A DNA stretch of 64,000 nucleotides from Whalleya microplaca (taxonomy: Eukaryota; Ascomycota; Sordariomycetes; Xylariales; Xylariaceae), in assembly GCA_022497155.1 (NCBI GenBank), contig MU385783.1, forward strand, positions 108,874 to 172,873. Reading direction: 5' to 3'. This document shows, piece by piece, positions 1 through 11,646 of this stretch (position 1 is its first letter; every line of letters begins with the position of its first letter). The position numbers were made by a program, and so were the translations under genes. Under the pieces are notes generated by a model. It did no database searches. It was not told the DNA's origin and saw only the letters and a list, made by a program, of their open reading frames with translations.

Positions 1-1628
1 GACCAAGACTTATTAGCTAGCAGGCAGTGTTGATAACACCGATAATAATGTCCCGTCTAAAAAAAGAGTCGATTCAGGAGACCCATTGTACGTGTAGATC
101 TATGTAGGTAGTGCCCAGATGAGGCCGGAACGTTTTGGATCTGAAGATTCTGAGGGGCAATGGGCGTACAGCCGCCTTGACAGGTAAGTGGTGCCGGCAC
201 TGTACATACATACCATGTATGTATGTACAATATACTTACAGGCAAACCCATTATATACCTACCTGGTAAGGCTAAGGCTACATGCTTAGCTGCTTAGGTA
301 TGTACATGCCTACCTTACCTTGCAGGTGTCATTTTCAAGCATGTGTAGGCATGTGTAGGCATGAGGAGGCATGTGTTTTGCGTGACTGCTGCTGCTGAAT
401 GTGCATCTTCCAGGGCCTGAGTCCCCACCGTCACTTGTCCAGGTCATGTACCGTACACAGTGTGTATACGGTAGCGCCGCCACAGTGCCTGCTGCCCCCA
501 AGGTGAAGAAGGCGCCGAAGCTGCGAAGGGAGGAGACCGACCTAAACGGGAGACTTTTAAACGGGAGACTTTTAAACGGGCAGGATGGGGGGAGGCACGT
601 CCCTGCTCATCTCTCGTTGGAACGGCTCCCAGTGCCAGGCTCCTTAGCCCCCGTTCTTTCGAACCATCGCTCGTCCGTCAATTCATAATCTCGTTATGCT
701 CAACCCACCAACTTATTAACTCTCACTAACTAACTACTAAGACCGACCCGACTGGCAACATTCCTCTCTTCTACGGTACTTCTTCCTCTTTTGCCATAAT
801 AATAAGACTCCACGAGAAAATTCGGAGAAATTCAAACAAACTTGACAGCCTGACAGCCTGACAACCTGACAACCTTCTAAGGTTACCTTGAGTACTTATT
901 ACTCTGCTACTTTGTGCCCTTGGCTTTCGAAATATAGTCGCCACCACCAAAAGAAGAGGATTGACGATTTGCATCTTGCCAATGCCTTGATTGTGTCCTT
1001 TGCGTTTCGTTTCCCATCCCTAACTACCTAACTACGTACTCACTACGTACTCCATCCCGTCCATCTTCCTCTCGTCGCCGCATCCACCAGCTTCCAACGG
1101 GCTTAGTTTGCTTCCACCCTTGCAGAATCGTTTTGGATGTTACCCCAGGTCGTTTGACCTGCCAATTGTGCCTTGGAGGGTCTGTCTCATCGATCCGAAG
1201 GTGCACAAGACCGTCCTTGTGCTTCGACTCCGACACACTCCACGGTACGAGCAGCTCCTACATACCTCTACCCAGCCTTACCTCTACCATACCTCTACCC
1301 AGCCTTCAGTCAGTATTCCTCTGCCACCTCTCTTATATCGCACAATATACCCCGTATGTCTTTGGTTTTATAGCACCTGTAGCTTATAGGCTTTCGTTTG
1401 CCCCGCGTGCGAGTATTATCGTCTCCTTTTTGGCTTTTGTCCTCCTATTACCGAGCTTCGAGTTTCATTCCCATTCCTGCACCACGATCACTAATATATT
1501 TGTTCAGACCCGGCGGTTACTAGCACATACCTCGGCAGTCCGCTTCCTCAACATTAGACCGTGAGAGACTATCATATCCGCTTGCCGTAACACCGTAAAT
1601 AAACGATCGTAATATCGACACCTTGGAC
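1..1628. other. Intergenic / 5' leader region, no gene seen
   Basis: No open frame here looks like a protein. The left end has short TATG/TACA repeats, and 546-582 carries an 18-nt unit (core GGGAGACTTTTAAAC) repeated about twice. A CTGACAGC/CTGACAAC run lies at about 843-876. The stretch 1030-1620 is pyrimidine-rich with many TACCTCTACC motifs. It is probably promoter and untranslated leader of the F-box/WD40 gene that starts at 1629. Confidence 0.6.
546..582. repeat. Short tandem repeat, 18-nt unit
   Basis: The unit ACGGGAGACTTTTAA occurs twice in a row, followed by a partial third copy ending in ACGGGCAGG. It lies in the upstream intergenic region. Confidence 0.7.
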
Positions 1629-3819
1629 ATGGCGGGCTACGGTCGCCCGCTCAGCCTGTCGGGACGGAGGAGCAGCATGTTGAATTGCGGCGAGGAGTTG
1701 ACATTAAACACGACGCAGGCAGCCCCTATAATAGTGAATCAGAGGATGGATAAGATGGCCCAAACACGACCGAGGGGCCCGCCAACGCCTAGCATGAGCA
1801 CACCTGCGCAGGACTTCGACCAACAACTGACGGGTTCTCCGCCGCCGCCACCTACACCAGCAGCCTCGCCTGGACCTGGGAATGTACAACCTGACTGGAG
1901 CGATGCTGCAGATGATGAGGACTTCTTCCTTGCCCACGTACGCCAACACTTTAAGAACTGCTCAGGCCCGCACAGGAATCGCATCCTCGCCGACTTGTTA
2001 AATATGTGCACCACTCAGCAACTTAGTTTCGTGCACCAGTTCGTGAGCCCCCTATTAAAGAAGGATCCGTTCACCAGTCTACCAGACGAGCTATGCTTGA
2101 GGATATTATCATTCATAGACGACCCACAGGTGCTCGCACGAGCGTCGCAGGTTTCCAGGAGGTGGAGGGATCTTCTGAGCGACGATGTGACTTGGAAAAA
2201 CCTCTGCGTTAAGCACGACTATGGTCGTCGACTATCCGAAGTTTACTACGGCATACCGACATATTCATCGAGCAGACCTGGTGCGCTACCGCTACCCGAT
2301 CCCGACTACAACCATAGCTTTCCCGGCGCTCTTCCTGGAACTTCTGCATACCATGCCGCGTCCCGTAGTTTTGACGGCTCGTCCGATGTCGGGTCATCGG
2401 CTGGACGGCCCAAGCTTCGGTCGTATAAGTCTCACTTCAAACAAAGATATCTGGTTGAATCTGCTTGGAGAACCGGCGGGCGAAATACAACACGGACCAT
2501 CACTCAAGACGGCAGGGTTGTGACCAGTCTACATTTGACCCCTAAGTACATCGTGGTGGCGCTCGACAACGCGAGAATTCACATCTTCGACCGGGAAGGC
2601 AACGCCCTGCGAACTCTTCAGGGTCATATCATGGGAGTATGGGCCATGGTTCCATGGGAAGATATTCTTGTCAGTGGCGGGTGCGATCGCGACGTGCGAG
2701 TATGGGAGATGACATCGGGGTAGGTTCATTCTAGACAACTTTTATGATGTTGTACTAACTCGAGTTCACAGCAAATGCCTGTTTACTCTCCGCGGTCACA
2801 CTTCAACTGTGCGTTGTCTTAAGATGTCGGATGAAAACACAGCGATTTCTGGCTCGCGGGATACTACCTTGCGAGTCTGGGATATCAGACAAGGAGTTTG
2901 CAGAAACGTTCTGGTCGGGCACCAAGCCAGCGTAAGGTGCTTAGAGATAAAAGGAGACATAGTTGTATCTGGGAGCTACGATGCGACAGCAAAGATATGG
3001 AGCATCTCCGAAGGCAGGTGTTTACACACACTCAACGGACATTTCAGCCAAATATATGCCATTGCATTCGATGGCCAGAGAATTGTCACGGGGAGCCTCG
3101 ACACTAGCGTCCGAGTATGGGATGCTCATACTGGGTAAGTCTTAGCGCTTATCGTCCCATTTCATGTTATCACTAATTCCTGTATTAGAGAGGCTATCGC
3201 CGTTCTACAGGGGCACACCTCGCTCGTAGGCCAATTGCAACTGCGCGGCAACACCCTGGTCACAGGAGGCTCTGACGGATCGGTTCGCGTTTGGTCTCTT
3301 GAAAAGATGTGTCCGATTCACCGACTAGCTGCACACGACAATAGCGTTACTAGCCTCCAGTTCGATGACACCCGCATCGTAAGCGGTGGCAGCGATGGCA
3401 GAGTCAAAGTTTGGGACGTGAAAACTGGTCATCTCGTACGGGAGCTCATCACGGCTGAATCTGTCTGGAGAGTCGTGTTTGAGGACGAGAAATGTGTTGC
3501 CGTTGCTAACAGGGGAAGCAGAGTCATGATGGAGGTAAGACTACTCATTCATTCATTTGGTTGTTATCTTTTCTGACGTGTTTAGGTTTGGTCATTCTCT
3601 CCTCCTGAAGACGCCTATTGCGAGAGACCAGTATCATTGCCCCAAAGGCTAGCTGAGCCGTCGCCGACTCGTCCTCTAACTGCTGATTTCCGGCGCTCCA
3701 CTCTCGGCATTACTAACTCCGAAGACGAGGACCCTGGCAGCGAAGATGTCGATATGAGGGATGCCGGTCCCTCGACTGCGCCTCTTGCCGGAAACACGAC
3801 GTTCTTCCACGACGATTAA
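1629..3819 (+). CDS. Cdc4/Fbw7-type F-box and WD40 protein
   Basis: Substrate-recognition subunit of an SCF (Skp1-cullin-F-box) ubiquitin ligase; it would bind phosphorylated substrates in the nucleus for ubiquitination. Exons are 1629-2719, 2772-3134, 3189-3534 and 3586-3819, giving 677 residues; introns are 52, 54 and 51 nt with GTAGGT/GTAAGT/GTAAGA donors. The start is the first in-frame ATG. Residues 1-95 are low-complexity and Pro-rich. A helical segment at about 96-145 precedes the F-box at about 147-193 (FTSLPDELCLRILSF). From about residue 285 come eight WD40 blades with GGxDxxVRVW and GSxDxTxRVWD signatures, as in Cdc4/Fbw7. The C-tail is acidic. Other fungal F-box/WD proteins (SconB/Met30, Fwd-1) have a similar layout, so Cdc4 orthology is inferred from the eight blades and not proven. 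Confidence 0.93.
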
Positions 3820-4669
3820 GATCATCGTTTATGTGTCTTATACCGGCCCTCGAGATTATGCTTTGCATCCCCATATCATCAGCATGACACCTCTCACCTA
3901 TCATTGACTTTGTTGCATTTCTGGTCTATTCAAAATTGGGTGGCGGGAACAGCAGTTACGTATTGCATGGTTGGGCGTTGACGTATGGTGTCTGTCTCAT
4001 ACAAGCATTGGAAGCACACCATCGGGAAGGGGGGGGGAGGATATTAGACGATTGGGTTATTTTTTTTATTTTATCGGGGTTGTTGGCAGTTTGTGATCAC
4101 TTAATTCTTTGGTGGGAGGGGGCGCGAATATAAGGAAACGGGCGAACCAGTCGTCTGTCTCTGTCTCTCTCTCTCATGTGACTGAACTGAGAGAGTATAT
4201 TTTTGTTTTGGCGGGCAAATGGGAGGGGGTTATCGGACATTATACTAGCGATATGTGTATATGCCGAGTCGGCTTGATAGCATCCAGCACAAATGGCCTG
4301 TTTAGTAAATTCAGGACCTAGTACCAGCCAAGACGACTGTGTCGTTCCAAGTCTCTGAAACTAGCGAGTGAAGTAGAGAGTGGCCCATGAATACCATTTC
4401 CAGAGTCTTAGATCAGGCCGTGGAATAAACGTGCTGATGTGAATAGCCACTGTGCGAGTGTCCTAAACTACTTATCCTGTCAGGAGGGACTTGTTCCCCT
4501 GAGTGTCGATTCATATACTAAAACTGGGCATATTCTAGGCAAAAAAAATTCAAGATCTTAGAAAGTGACAATATGTCTCGTTACTATTGAGAACATTTAT
4601 TTTATCTCTTCTTTGCTTAGTCATAGTCGATGGTACAGATCCGTGCTCACACGAAGAGCAGTCTTCGTC
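3820..4669. other. Convergent 3' intergenic spacer
   Basis: 850 nt between two genes that end towards each other. It holds T- and G-rich runs and a CT-dinucleotide run near 4157-4173, and no credible ORF. Confidence 0.6.
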
Positions 4670-5752
4670 TTAGATAAGTGCCTTGTCCCCAGCGACACCC
4701 AGCCATTCATCAGCGAGGACCTGCCTATCCAGCTTCTCCGTCTTACTCAAGCCCTCCTCATCAACCCGCTTCAGCTCCAGCCGCCCCAGCTCCCGCGCCG
4801 CCTCCACGACACCGCTCATAGCCGCCTTCTCCAGCAGTCCCACGCGCTGCGGATCATCCTCCGCCAACAGCGTAGCGTAACAATAACACGCCTCGGCATT
4901 ATCCAGCTCACACACCCCCTCCCGGAAGGCCATCTCCGCCTTCTCCCGCTGCCCGCGCCTCAGGTAGATCCTCCCCATGTGCAGCAGCGCACTCGCCTTC
5001 CACTGCCACTCTTCTCCCCGCGCCTTGCCCCGCGCATGCACGCCCTTGACGTCGTCGACCTCGCGCGCGGCCCGGAAGCACTGCAGCGCGCTCCGCTCAT
5101 CCTCGGGCGTGTTCCCCGCCGCGTACACGAGCCCCATCAGCGTGCACGCGTCGGCGCTCTCGCGCCGCCGCCACAGGCGCTCCAGGCCCTCGCGCGCGCC
5201 CGCGAACTGCGGGCTTGAGAGGGGCGTGCCGCGCGTCCGCAGCGCCAGGCGTGCCGTCGTCAGCGTCGCGGGGGCGTACCCGGCGCCCGTCAAGGTGTGC
5301 AGGATGTGCAGCGCCAGGTAGAAGGTGCGGCTGCCGCCGCCCGTCAGGATCATCGCCGCGGCGGCGTGCAGCGCGTGCGGCGACAGCTGGTGCCGGTGGA
5401 GGTGGGTGCGCCAGCCGGGCGCGTTCTCGAGCGCGAGGGCCGCGTACCGCGTCGCGGCGTCCGCGATGGCGGAGGCCGTGAGTGTGGGGGCTAGGTCCGG
5501 GGTTATGAGCGGTGGGCGCGCTAGGCGCTCCCAGAAGTCGAGCGGCGGGACGTCGGACGCGGTGAATCGCACTTCGGCGAAGCTGTTGCGGTGGGGGGGC
5601 ACCTTGGCCATTCTGGAGGGGTGGGGGGTGCTGGATAGGGGTCTCGGGTGTGGTATGGGGGTGTGATGGGGTTGATGGGTGATTTGGGTTAAGGGGCTTA
5701 AGGGGCTTAAGGGGCTGAGCCGATATCTGAGGGGGAGGTGTCGGAGAGACAT
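4670..5752 (-). CDS. Sel1/TPR-like repeat protein, probably mitochondrial
   Basis: Single-exon gene of 360 residues. The start chosen is the first ATG in the frame (5752); an internal Met in the context RMAKVPP (about residue 48) is an alternative. The first ~45 residues have no acidic residue and are rich in Arg, Leu, Ser and Pro, which suits a mitochondrial presequence. The rest is Ala- and Leu-rich helical sequence. From about residue 205 it shows Sel1/TPR-like helical pairs, with motifs such as ACTLMGLVY, ALLHMGRIYLRRGQ and CYCYATLLAEDD. No catalytic motif is visible. The gene is very GC-rich, especially at third codon positions around 5000-5500, more so than its neighbours. It shares a 439-bp divergent promoter with UTP16. 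The function is unknown. Confidence 0.8.
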   Translation of the reverse strand: MSLRHLPLRYRLSPLSPLSPLTQITHQPHHTPIPHPRPLSSTPHPSRMAKVPPHRNSFAEVRFTASDVPPLDFWERLARPPLITPDLAPTLTASAIADAATRYAALALENAPGWRTHLHRHQLSPHALHAAAAMILTGGGSRTFYLALHILHTLTGAGYAPATLTTARLALRTRGTPLSSPQFAGAREGLERLWRRRESADACTLMGLVYAAGNTPEDERSALQCFRAAREVDDVKGVHARGKARGEEWQWKASALLHMGRIYLRRGQREKAEMAFREGVCELDNAEACYCYATLLAEDDPQRVGLLEKAAMSGVVEAARELGRLELKRVDEEGLSKTEKLDRQVLADEWLGVAGDKALI

Positions 5753-6191
5753 GATGGGTGACTTATACGCAAGCACTGAGACTGAGGCTCATATGAGGGT
5801 GTTGTCGATGAGATTATATAGGGGCAATTTGCCTCGGTTGGCCCATAGCCATGAGATGGCTTATCCAGTGGTCCTCTATATGAATTTAAATCCCTCCAAG
5901 TTTTGACGAGATGTCATCAATTGATGTTTCGCTCAATGGTTCTAAGTCGACTGAGAAGTAGCTATAAGCCGTCTGTGTCTCTTGTATGAGTGAGAGTTGG
6001 ATGTTAGTGAAGTCCCGAAGATCCACCGTATTTAGATCTTATCTTATCAGCTAATCAGCTTCCCAGGAAAAAATGTTACGAGGACCAACCCACCAAATCC
6101 AACAACGTCAATCACCTACCCAGAACATTAACGACCAAAGCTATTATCCTCCTACTGTACAACTAAACTTGTATGTCAATTGGGGTCCACC
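5753..6191. promoter_or_regulatory. Divergent promoter between the Sel1-like gene and UTP16
   Basis: 439 nt separate the two start codons, which face away from each other, so transcription of both must start here. The GC-rich start of the Sel1-like gene gives way to AT-rich sequence from about 5800. I see no repeat or ORF of note. Confidence 0.5.
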
Positions 6192-7465
6192 ATGGCGCCT
6201 ATTACTAGGAGACGTACAAAGGTGCTCGAGAAGACCTCGGAGGCTGACGCAGATGCTGCTCCGGATTCACTCCCCACAACCTCCGAAGTCACAGAATCAA
6301 GCGAAGTGTCAATCGAGATCCCAGTAGCAGCCCGCGGTAAACGAAAATCATCGAAGAGCGGCGACCACGATGACGAGAGCACTCCGAACTCAGAATTCGT
6401 GACACCCCAACGCCAAAGACTAGCGGTCCGGATGAAGGAGGAAGAGAACGCTGTGAACGGGAGCCGGAAGTCACAGATCGAAGTGCAGATACCCAGTTCC
6501 ACAACAAAAACCCGGCGATCACGCTCAGAGTCCATAGCCGACTCGCAGGACGCGGGGGACTCGGAGGACCCCGACGTCGAGCCCCTGAGCGCGTCCAAGC
6601 AGTTGTTGGAGGAGGCAGCCAGCCAGAAGCTGGCTTCGCAGTCGACGGAGCCGGAGCCGACGCCGAAGCCCAGGGGCAAGCACGTCGTCTTTTGCGATGA
6701 TGAAGATGTGGAGAAGTTCGTGGCGGCAGCGGTGACGGTAGCGGAAGAGGGAAAGGGTGCACAGGATGAAGCCGACGAGGAAAGTGACGATGACGATGCG
6801 CCAGAAGCGGTGTCGACACAGGCAGCTGCCAAGGAGGTGCAGAGATCAGCACAGGCTACCTCAGAGGCGGCTGAAAAGTAAGTCTCTATCTTCTCCATTA
6901 TACAGTCCATTACAATTGCTAATTTATTTGCTTCAGACAAGCTGTATCCCTCAAGCGCAAGCGGCAAGAAAGGGACAACCTCTTCAAGCAGCAAGCGGCA
7001 AAGCGGAAGCGTACCCGCGATGTGGAAGTCAAGCCATCTAAGCGAACTCAAGAGGGACTCGCCAGCATAGAACCCAAAAATACGGAGACAGACGTTGCCC
7101 AGCTCGAGAAGCCCGCGGCAACTGGCAGGCGACGAGTCGAGAAATTCAAGGTACCCGACCTGCTACCTGCGGAATTCTTGACGGACTCCTCAAGCGAGAG
7201 CGAGGACGAGTCTGCCCTGAAGATCATGAAGAAGCCCAGGAAGATCACTTTCGAGACGGCCGTGCAAACGCTAGGCAACGAAGGCAAGAGGCCTCGCGAC
7301 GAGATCCTCGGTTCTACGCGGTACAGGGTCTTAGCGGAACAGGGAGATCAGAAACTAGCACCAAAGACCAATAAGAGCTCTCGCCGTACGAAGGAGAGTC
7401 TTCTCAAGAGGAGACGGGTCGGCGTGGTGCCGAATAAGAAGAATGGCTTCTTCGTTAGGAGATGA
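6192..7465 (+). CDS. Utp16/Bud21-like U3 snoRNA-associated protein
   Basis: Nucleolar component of the small-subunit processome, needed for pre-18S rRNA processing. Exons 6192-6877 and 6937-7465 are joined across a 59-nt intron with GTAAGT donor and TTCAG acceptor, giving 404 residues. The N-terminal two thirds is acidic, Ser/Glu-rich and apparently disordered, with several Arg/Lys-rich nuclear signals. The C-terminal ~130 residues carry the U3_snoRNA_assoc family signature: VPDLLPAEFL followed by an acidic Ser stretch, then a KITFETAV segment, RPRDEILGSTRYRVL and a basic end with LLKRRRVG and GFFVRR. The assignment rests on that C-terminal signature; the N-terminal part is not conserved in the family. 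Confidence 0.88.
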
Positions 7466-7725
7466 AAGACGTAGGTATATATAATATAAATTTCAATACC
7501 CAAACCAACTAATTGACAGCCGCAACACCGTACGCCCAATCCGAAACTAATAATTACTATTAACTATGACTATCTAATCATATTAATTATTAGTCTCTAG
7601 GCCTTCCCAGCAAGCAGCATCGTTGGACTCCCACCGTTTTAACCAATGTCCTTTGAACAATTATCGCAAAAGCCTATATGCGTGGTATCACGCTAAAGAG
7701 ACTACGCGGGCAAAGCTTAATCTAA
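7466..7725. other. Short convergent spacer
   Basis: 260 nt, AT-rich, between the 3' ends of UTP16 and the siderophore transporter gene. The TATATAATATAAATTT stretch near 7477-7492 could serve 3' end formation. No gene is seen. Confidence 0.5.
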
Positions 7726-9838
7726 TCAAACGTTCCCAGCAATCCGTTGAAACCACGCCTTCGGGTTCCACTTGCTGATCACGGGAGCAGCCTCTGCGTT
7801 GCTCCCATCCTTAGGCTCTTCGGCACGAGCAGCCTGCTTATGACCACCGACGACGTTTCCCCTGACCTGCTCGATCTTATCGAGCTTGTAGTTCTTCATA
7901 AGCAGCGTTAGCAGGACGATGGGGACGCAGCAGCAGGCGGCGATGATGAGCAGCACGTGCATGGTCTCCTGGTAGCTGCGGTTGATGGCTATGCGCTCGG
8001 GGCTGCCGACGGCGTAGCTGGTGGCGCGGACCATGTCGCCGAAGATGGCCTCAGCATCGGGCTTGGCGGCATCGGGGAGGTACTCGGCGAGCTTGGCGGG
8101 CAGGAGGCGCATCCAGACGGCGCCGGTAACGGCCAAGCCGACCGCGCCGCCGATCTCGACCAGCGTCATGAACACGGCCGTGGCGGCGGCGACCTGCCGG
8201 TGGGAGGCGCTGGCCTGCACGCCGAGCTGCGCCGGCACGATGAGCATGCCGCCGCCGATGCTAACCGCGATCTGCGTGCCCACCAGCGAGCCCACCGCCG
8301 TGTCCTCCGTGCGGTACCGGATCATGAGGCCCACGCCCATGGTGTAGATCAGCGCCCCCGCGAAGACGAACCACTTGTAGTGCCGCGTGTACTTGATAAC
8401 GATCGAGATGATCACCGCCGTCACCGTCGATGTGAACGAGAACGTCTGCGTGATGTGCCCGGCGGAGACCATCGACTGGTTCTGCACCACGAGCAGGTAG
8501 GAGTAGAAGTACGGTTGTACCGAGGTGTAGAACACCACTGTAGGAAGTCGCTTGTCAGCCATCCACTCCTATCTCTTGACGGATAGGATAGGTACGTGGG
8601 CGCATCTATGTGTATAAAAGTGGGAACTTACTGAAATAGAAGAATCCAATACCGCACCCAGCGCAGAAGGTGCGCGACTTGAGTAAGTTCAAGGGTAACA
8701 ACGGATGCGGCGCAAGCTTCTCGCTCGACTCCCAGAAAAAGAAGGTCACAAGGAGCACACAGCCGATGACGGTCATGGCGATAATGCTCGGGTTTGCCCA
8801 GTCGCTGGGTAGGGTTGACGTTAGAGTCAGGGGGATAAGGATCAAGGACAAAGCAGCGCTGAGAAGCACGATGCCGCCAACATCAAGATCGATCCAAAGG
8901 TTCTTGATGATAGCCACAGCACCGCCCGTGAGCTTCTTCTCGGTCTCCAACCCATTCCTCTTCGCCTTCCGCATGTTGAGGAACAGCGTCAGGGCGAGCG
9001 GCAGGAAGGTGACGGGGAGGATGATGGTCCACATGCCGTACGCCCATCGCCAGGTAGAGGTGGAGACGATGGCGGCGCCGATGATGGGCCCGATCCACAC
9101 GGTCACGAGGAACGGCACGTCGGGCAAGCTAGACAGGAGGGCGCGGTTCGTCATGCTGCTCGTGTCGGCGATGAAGATCTGCTGCAGGATCTGCAGCCCC
9201 GTGAAGCCGGCCGAGTAGAAGATCTGGGCTGACGCAAATGCCTGCACGTTTATCGAGGCGGCCATCTGGATGTAGCCAAGGATGTAGAGCGTGATGCAGA
9301 TGATGAAGGCCTCAAGTCGCCCAAAAGCGTCGGCGATCTTGGCCATGGGTGGTTTAATCACGGCTGTTTGCGGGAGTTCAGTTCACGAGACGGAATGATC
9401 TAGGAGGGCGGACTGGGACTGACCGTTGACAATGCCTTGCACGAGGTAGACGGTCACGACGAGCGAATGGCTGCTAAAACTGCTCGTTGCGAAGGTCAGG
9501 ACCGAGAATGTGACTTGGCCCTCTAGCGAAGTCGTGAAGGCCATCAGGAAGATACTACGGAAAACAGCATCAGACACACCGTCACCCGTTTCAGTTCTAC
9601 ATGTGTGTGTATAGCCTTACCTGAAATATGCAGCTATCAGACCCCATTTTGTCCATGACATGGAGATAGCCTCGATAGTTCTCACTCCATTTTGAGTATC
9701 ATCCGGAGGGGATGGTGAGCCTGGGTCCTGGGCACCATTAATGTTCAGGTCCACCACTTGAAAATCTCCGTCGGCAGCCTCGAACGTCGATCGGGGCCGG
9801 CTCTCCGTCTCGGAGGATTTCGGTGACGGAGGATGCAT
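7726..9838 (-). CDS. Siderophore iron transporter (major facilitator superfamily)
   Basis: Membrane symporter of the fungal ARN/SIT/Mir family that takes up ferric siderophores, probably with protons. Exons on the minus strand are 9621-9838, 9424-9554, 8632-9363 and 7726-8537; introns are 66, 60 and 94 nt. The protein has 630 residues, the usual size for this 14-helix family. After a ~60-residue polar N-terminus comes a membrane region with the family motifs QQIFIADTSSMTNRAL (about residues 167-182) and FLVTVWIGP soon after. Further hydrophobic helices follow, with a YSYLLVVQNQS segment and a cytosolic tail starting near KNYKLD. No siderophore NRPS or esterase lies nearby. One AGATAA (HGATAR-type, the site class bound by SreA-like GATA repressors) lies upstream at 10163-10168; its role is only a guess. 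Confidence 0.92.
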
Positions 9839-11646
9839 TTCGTGTGTAGAGAGTATGTTGTAAGCTAATATGTGTACTGTTCAGGAGACGTTGCAGCTCG
9901 TAAGCCATCCTATGTAATCTCAAAGTGAGAAGTATTTGGATTAGCAGGTCGAGATTCCCTCGCAGGCAAGTACACTTATATTTCAGCCAAGGAGGTGAGA
10001 CGCGCTTCTCTTTCCAAACTTTACCTCGTCTAGCGGAGAAGCCGCCCGATTTTTAAGTTTACATCTACCTTGAACTTGGGAACGGTGATCATGAAACGGC
10101 TCCTTCTTCAACTTTGCTAGTTTCGTATCGAGTTACCTAACAGCTCTGGCTGAGCCGCCCATAGATAATTCGTCCATTGAAAAGGAGAAAGGTGTAGACT
10201 CGGACCCCTTGGTGTCTACTAACATGCCACCCGAGGAGAACTTTGGAGAAGAGGAAACTTTCTTTCTGCCAAAGCTCTTCAGATCTTTGTCAACTAGTAA
10301 CGCTTTGGGCGCAAGTAAAATGCCGACAGAGTCGATTCCTAAACTCTCCACCCAGCCAACGTTCAAGAGCATCGACGGTTTATTCGGCGAAGCCGAGGCT
10401 ACATATTGGCCTGCAATCATCTGATAGGATAAGACAATGCAGCCCCAGCACTTCTCGGTAGACTAATTCTATTAGTTGTACAATAAGGTATAGCCCCGTC
10501 TTTTCTACGTATGTAGATATTGAAACTTAAACATATGGGTGTATACAACCTACTAAACAAATCATGTTACAGTCTTGAAGTTGCTAGACCTACATAAGCT
10601 ATATATAGTCTCTCGGATTTTACCAGTAACATCATTTTGTTATTATAAACATCTTCGTGTGCTTCTACTACTTCATTATGATGATTTAATACCAAAGGCC
10701 TTATTGCTTAGGTTTTAGGTACGCCATATATAAGGGAAGTTGTCACACAACATGGAACTTGTGGTGGTCAAGTGCATTTGTAATTTGTAATTTTTGTTCT
10801 TGTAAAGTCACTGAGCTTGGCCTATTTTATATATCTTGAATTACATAAAAAGAAATCCTTCCGCACCAGGGTCAGGTAGACCTTGGGTGATAGGTACAGG
10901 CACGTCTGATACAAATCGGTAGTCGCCAATACGTCATATATCTTGCATATAGTTTCATCGGTAGTGCTCTTGCTGAAGGATGAAATTGATCGAGAACGTA
11001 GTATAGTAACTAGACTTTCCCCCCTGCTTGATTGTCTTTTATGTACTAGAACATACATATATCGTTATTGTACAACGCCTGAAATCACGCCCTCCTCCAC
11101 TCGGGGTACATTTTTCACATGGTCTTCTCTCTTCAATAACTTTCACTCAATTCAATCCTTCGGCCCCTTCCCTTGCCACCGATATAATCCAGTAATATCC
11201 TCTGTTAACACAAACAGAATATCATCCCTCCAGGACTTTTCCATCGAAAAAGAAAAAGAAAGAAACCAAGCGCTGTGATGGTGCGGTAATTGCAGACAAG
11301 CCTTTTTTGCAGATTCGGCGTCACGCGATAAATAAACAACAAGGGAAATGGTATCTTGAAGTCGTAAGAAACTTGGCTAAGCAACGAGCCGAATGGGGTG
11401 TGTTCAAATGGTTGGGCGGCGGCGATAGCAATGGAGACGACGGAGAAGCAGAATCCAGTATAGTGTATATGTTACGTAAGGGGTCCCGGAGTAGGATATA
11501 AAAAAAGAATAATCGTTCAAAAACATGATCCCGTAGAGGTCGTTTGGTCTATCAAGACTCCAGAATATACGATGGTCAAAGACAAGAAGGAAAAGAGGCA
11601 GGCAAGTTCAAGGAACGAGGATAGGCGGGAGCGGATGTGAGCGTTA
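9839..11646. other. Intergenic region containing a broken-looking ORF
   Basis: 1.8 kb between the transporter start and the 3' end of the RING/vWA gene. It includes the transporter promoter (9839-10093), the ORF fragment described separately (10094-10424) and about 1.2 kb of AT-rich sequence (10425-11640) with no credible ORF. Confidence 0.5.
10094..10424 (+). pseudogene. Possible gene remnant or small hypothetical ORF
   Basis: An open frame of 109 codons runs from just after a TGA to a TGA at 10422-10424. It looks protein-like, with segments FASFVSSYLTALAEPP, EENFGEEETFFLPKLF and a FGEAEATYWPAII end, but has no ATG near its start (first in-frame ATG at 10224, leaving 66 codons). The opposite strand is also open from an ATG at 10420 down to 10133 (95 residues, Ser-rich). 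I do not recognise either. The plus-strand reading looks like the 3' end of a gene whose 5' part has been lost; with the transporter promoter on its left there is little room for a complete gene. Confidence 0.25.

Noticed and set aside
5215..5666. Long plus-strand frames antisense to the Sel1/TPR-like gene
   Set aside because: They arise from the very high GC content, which makes stops rare; composition is Arg/Ala/Gly-rich and meaningless.
7957..8586. 209-codon plus-strand frame over the siderophore transporter
   Set aside because: It is antisense to well-supported transporter exons and rich in His, Asp and Gly as expected of a reverse reading.
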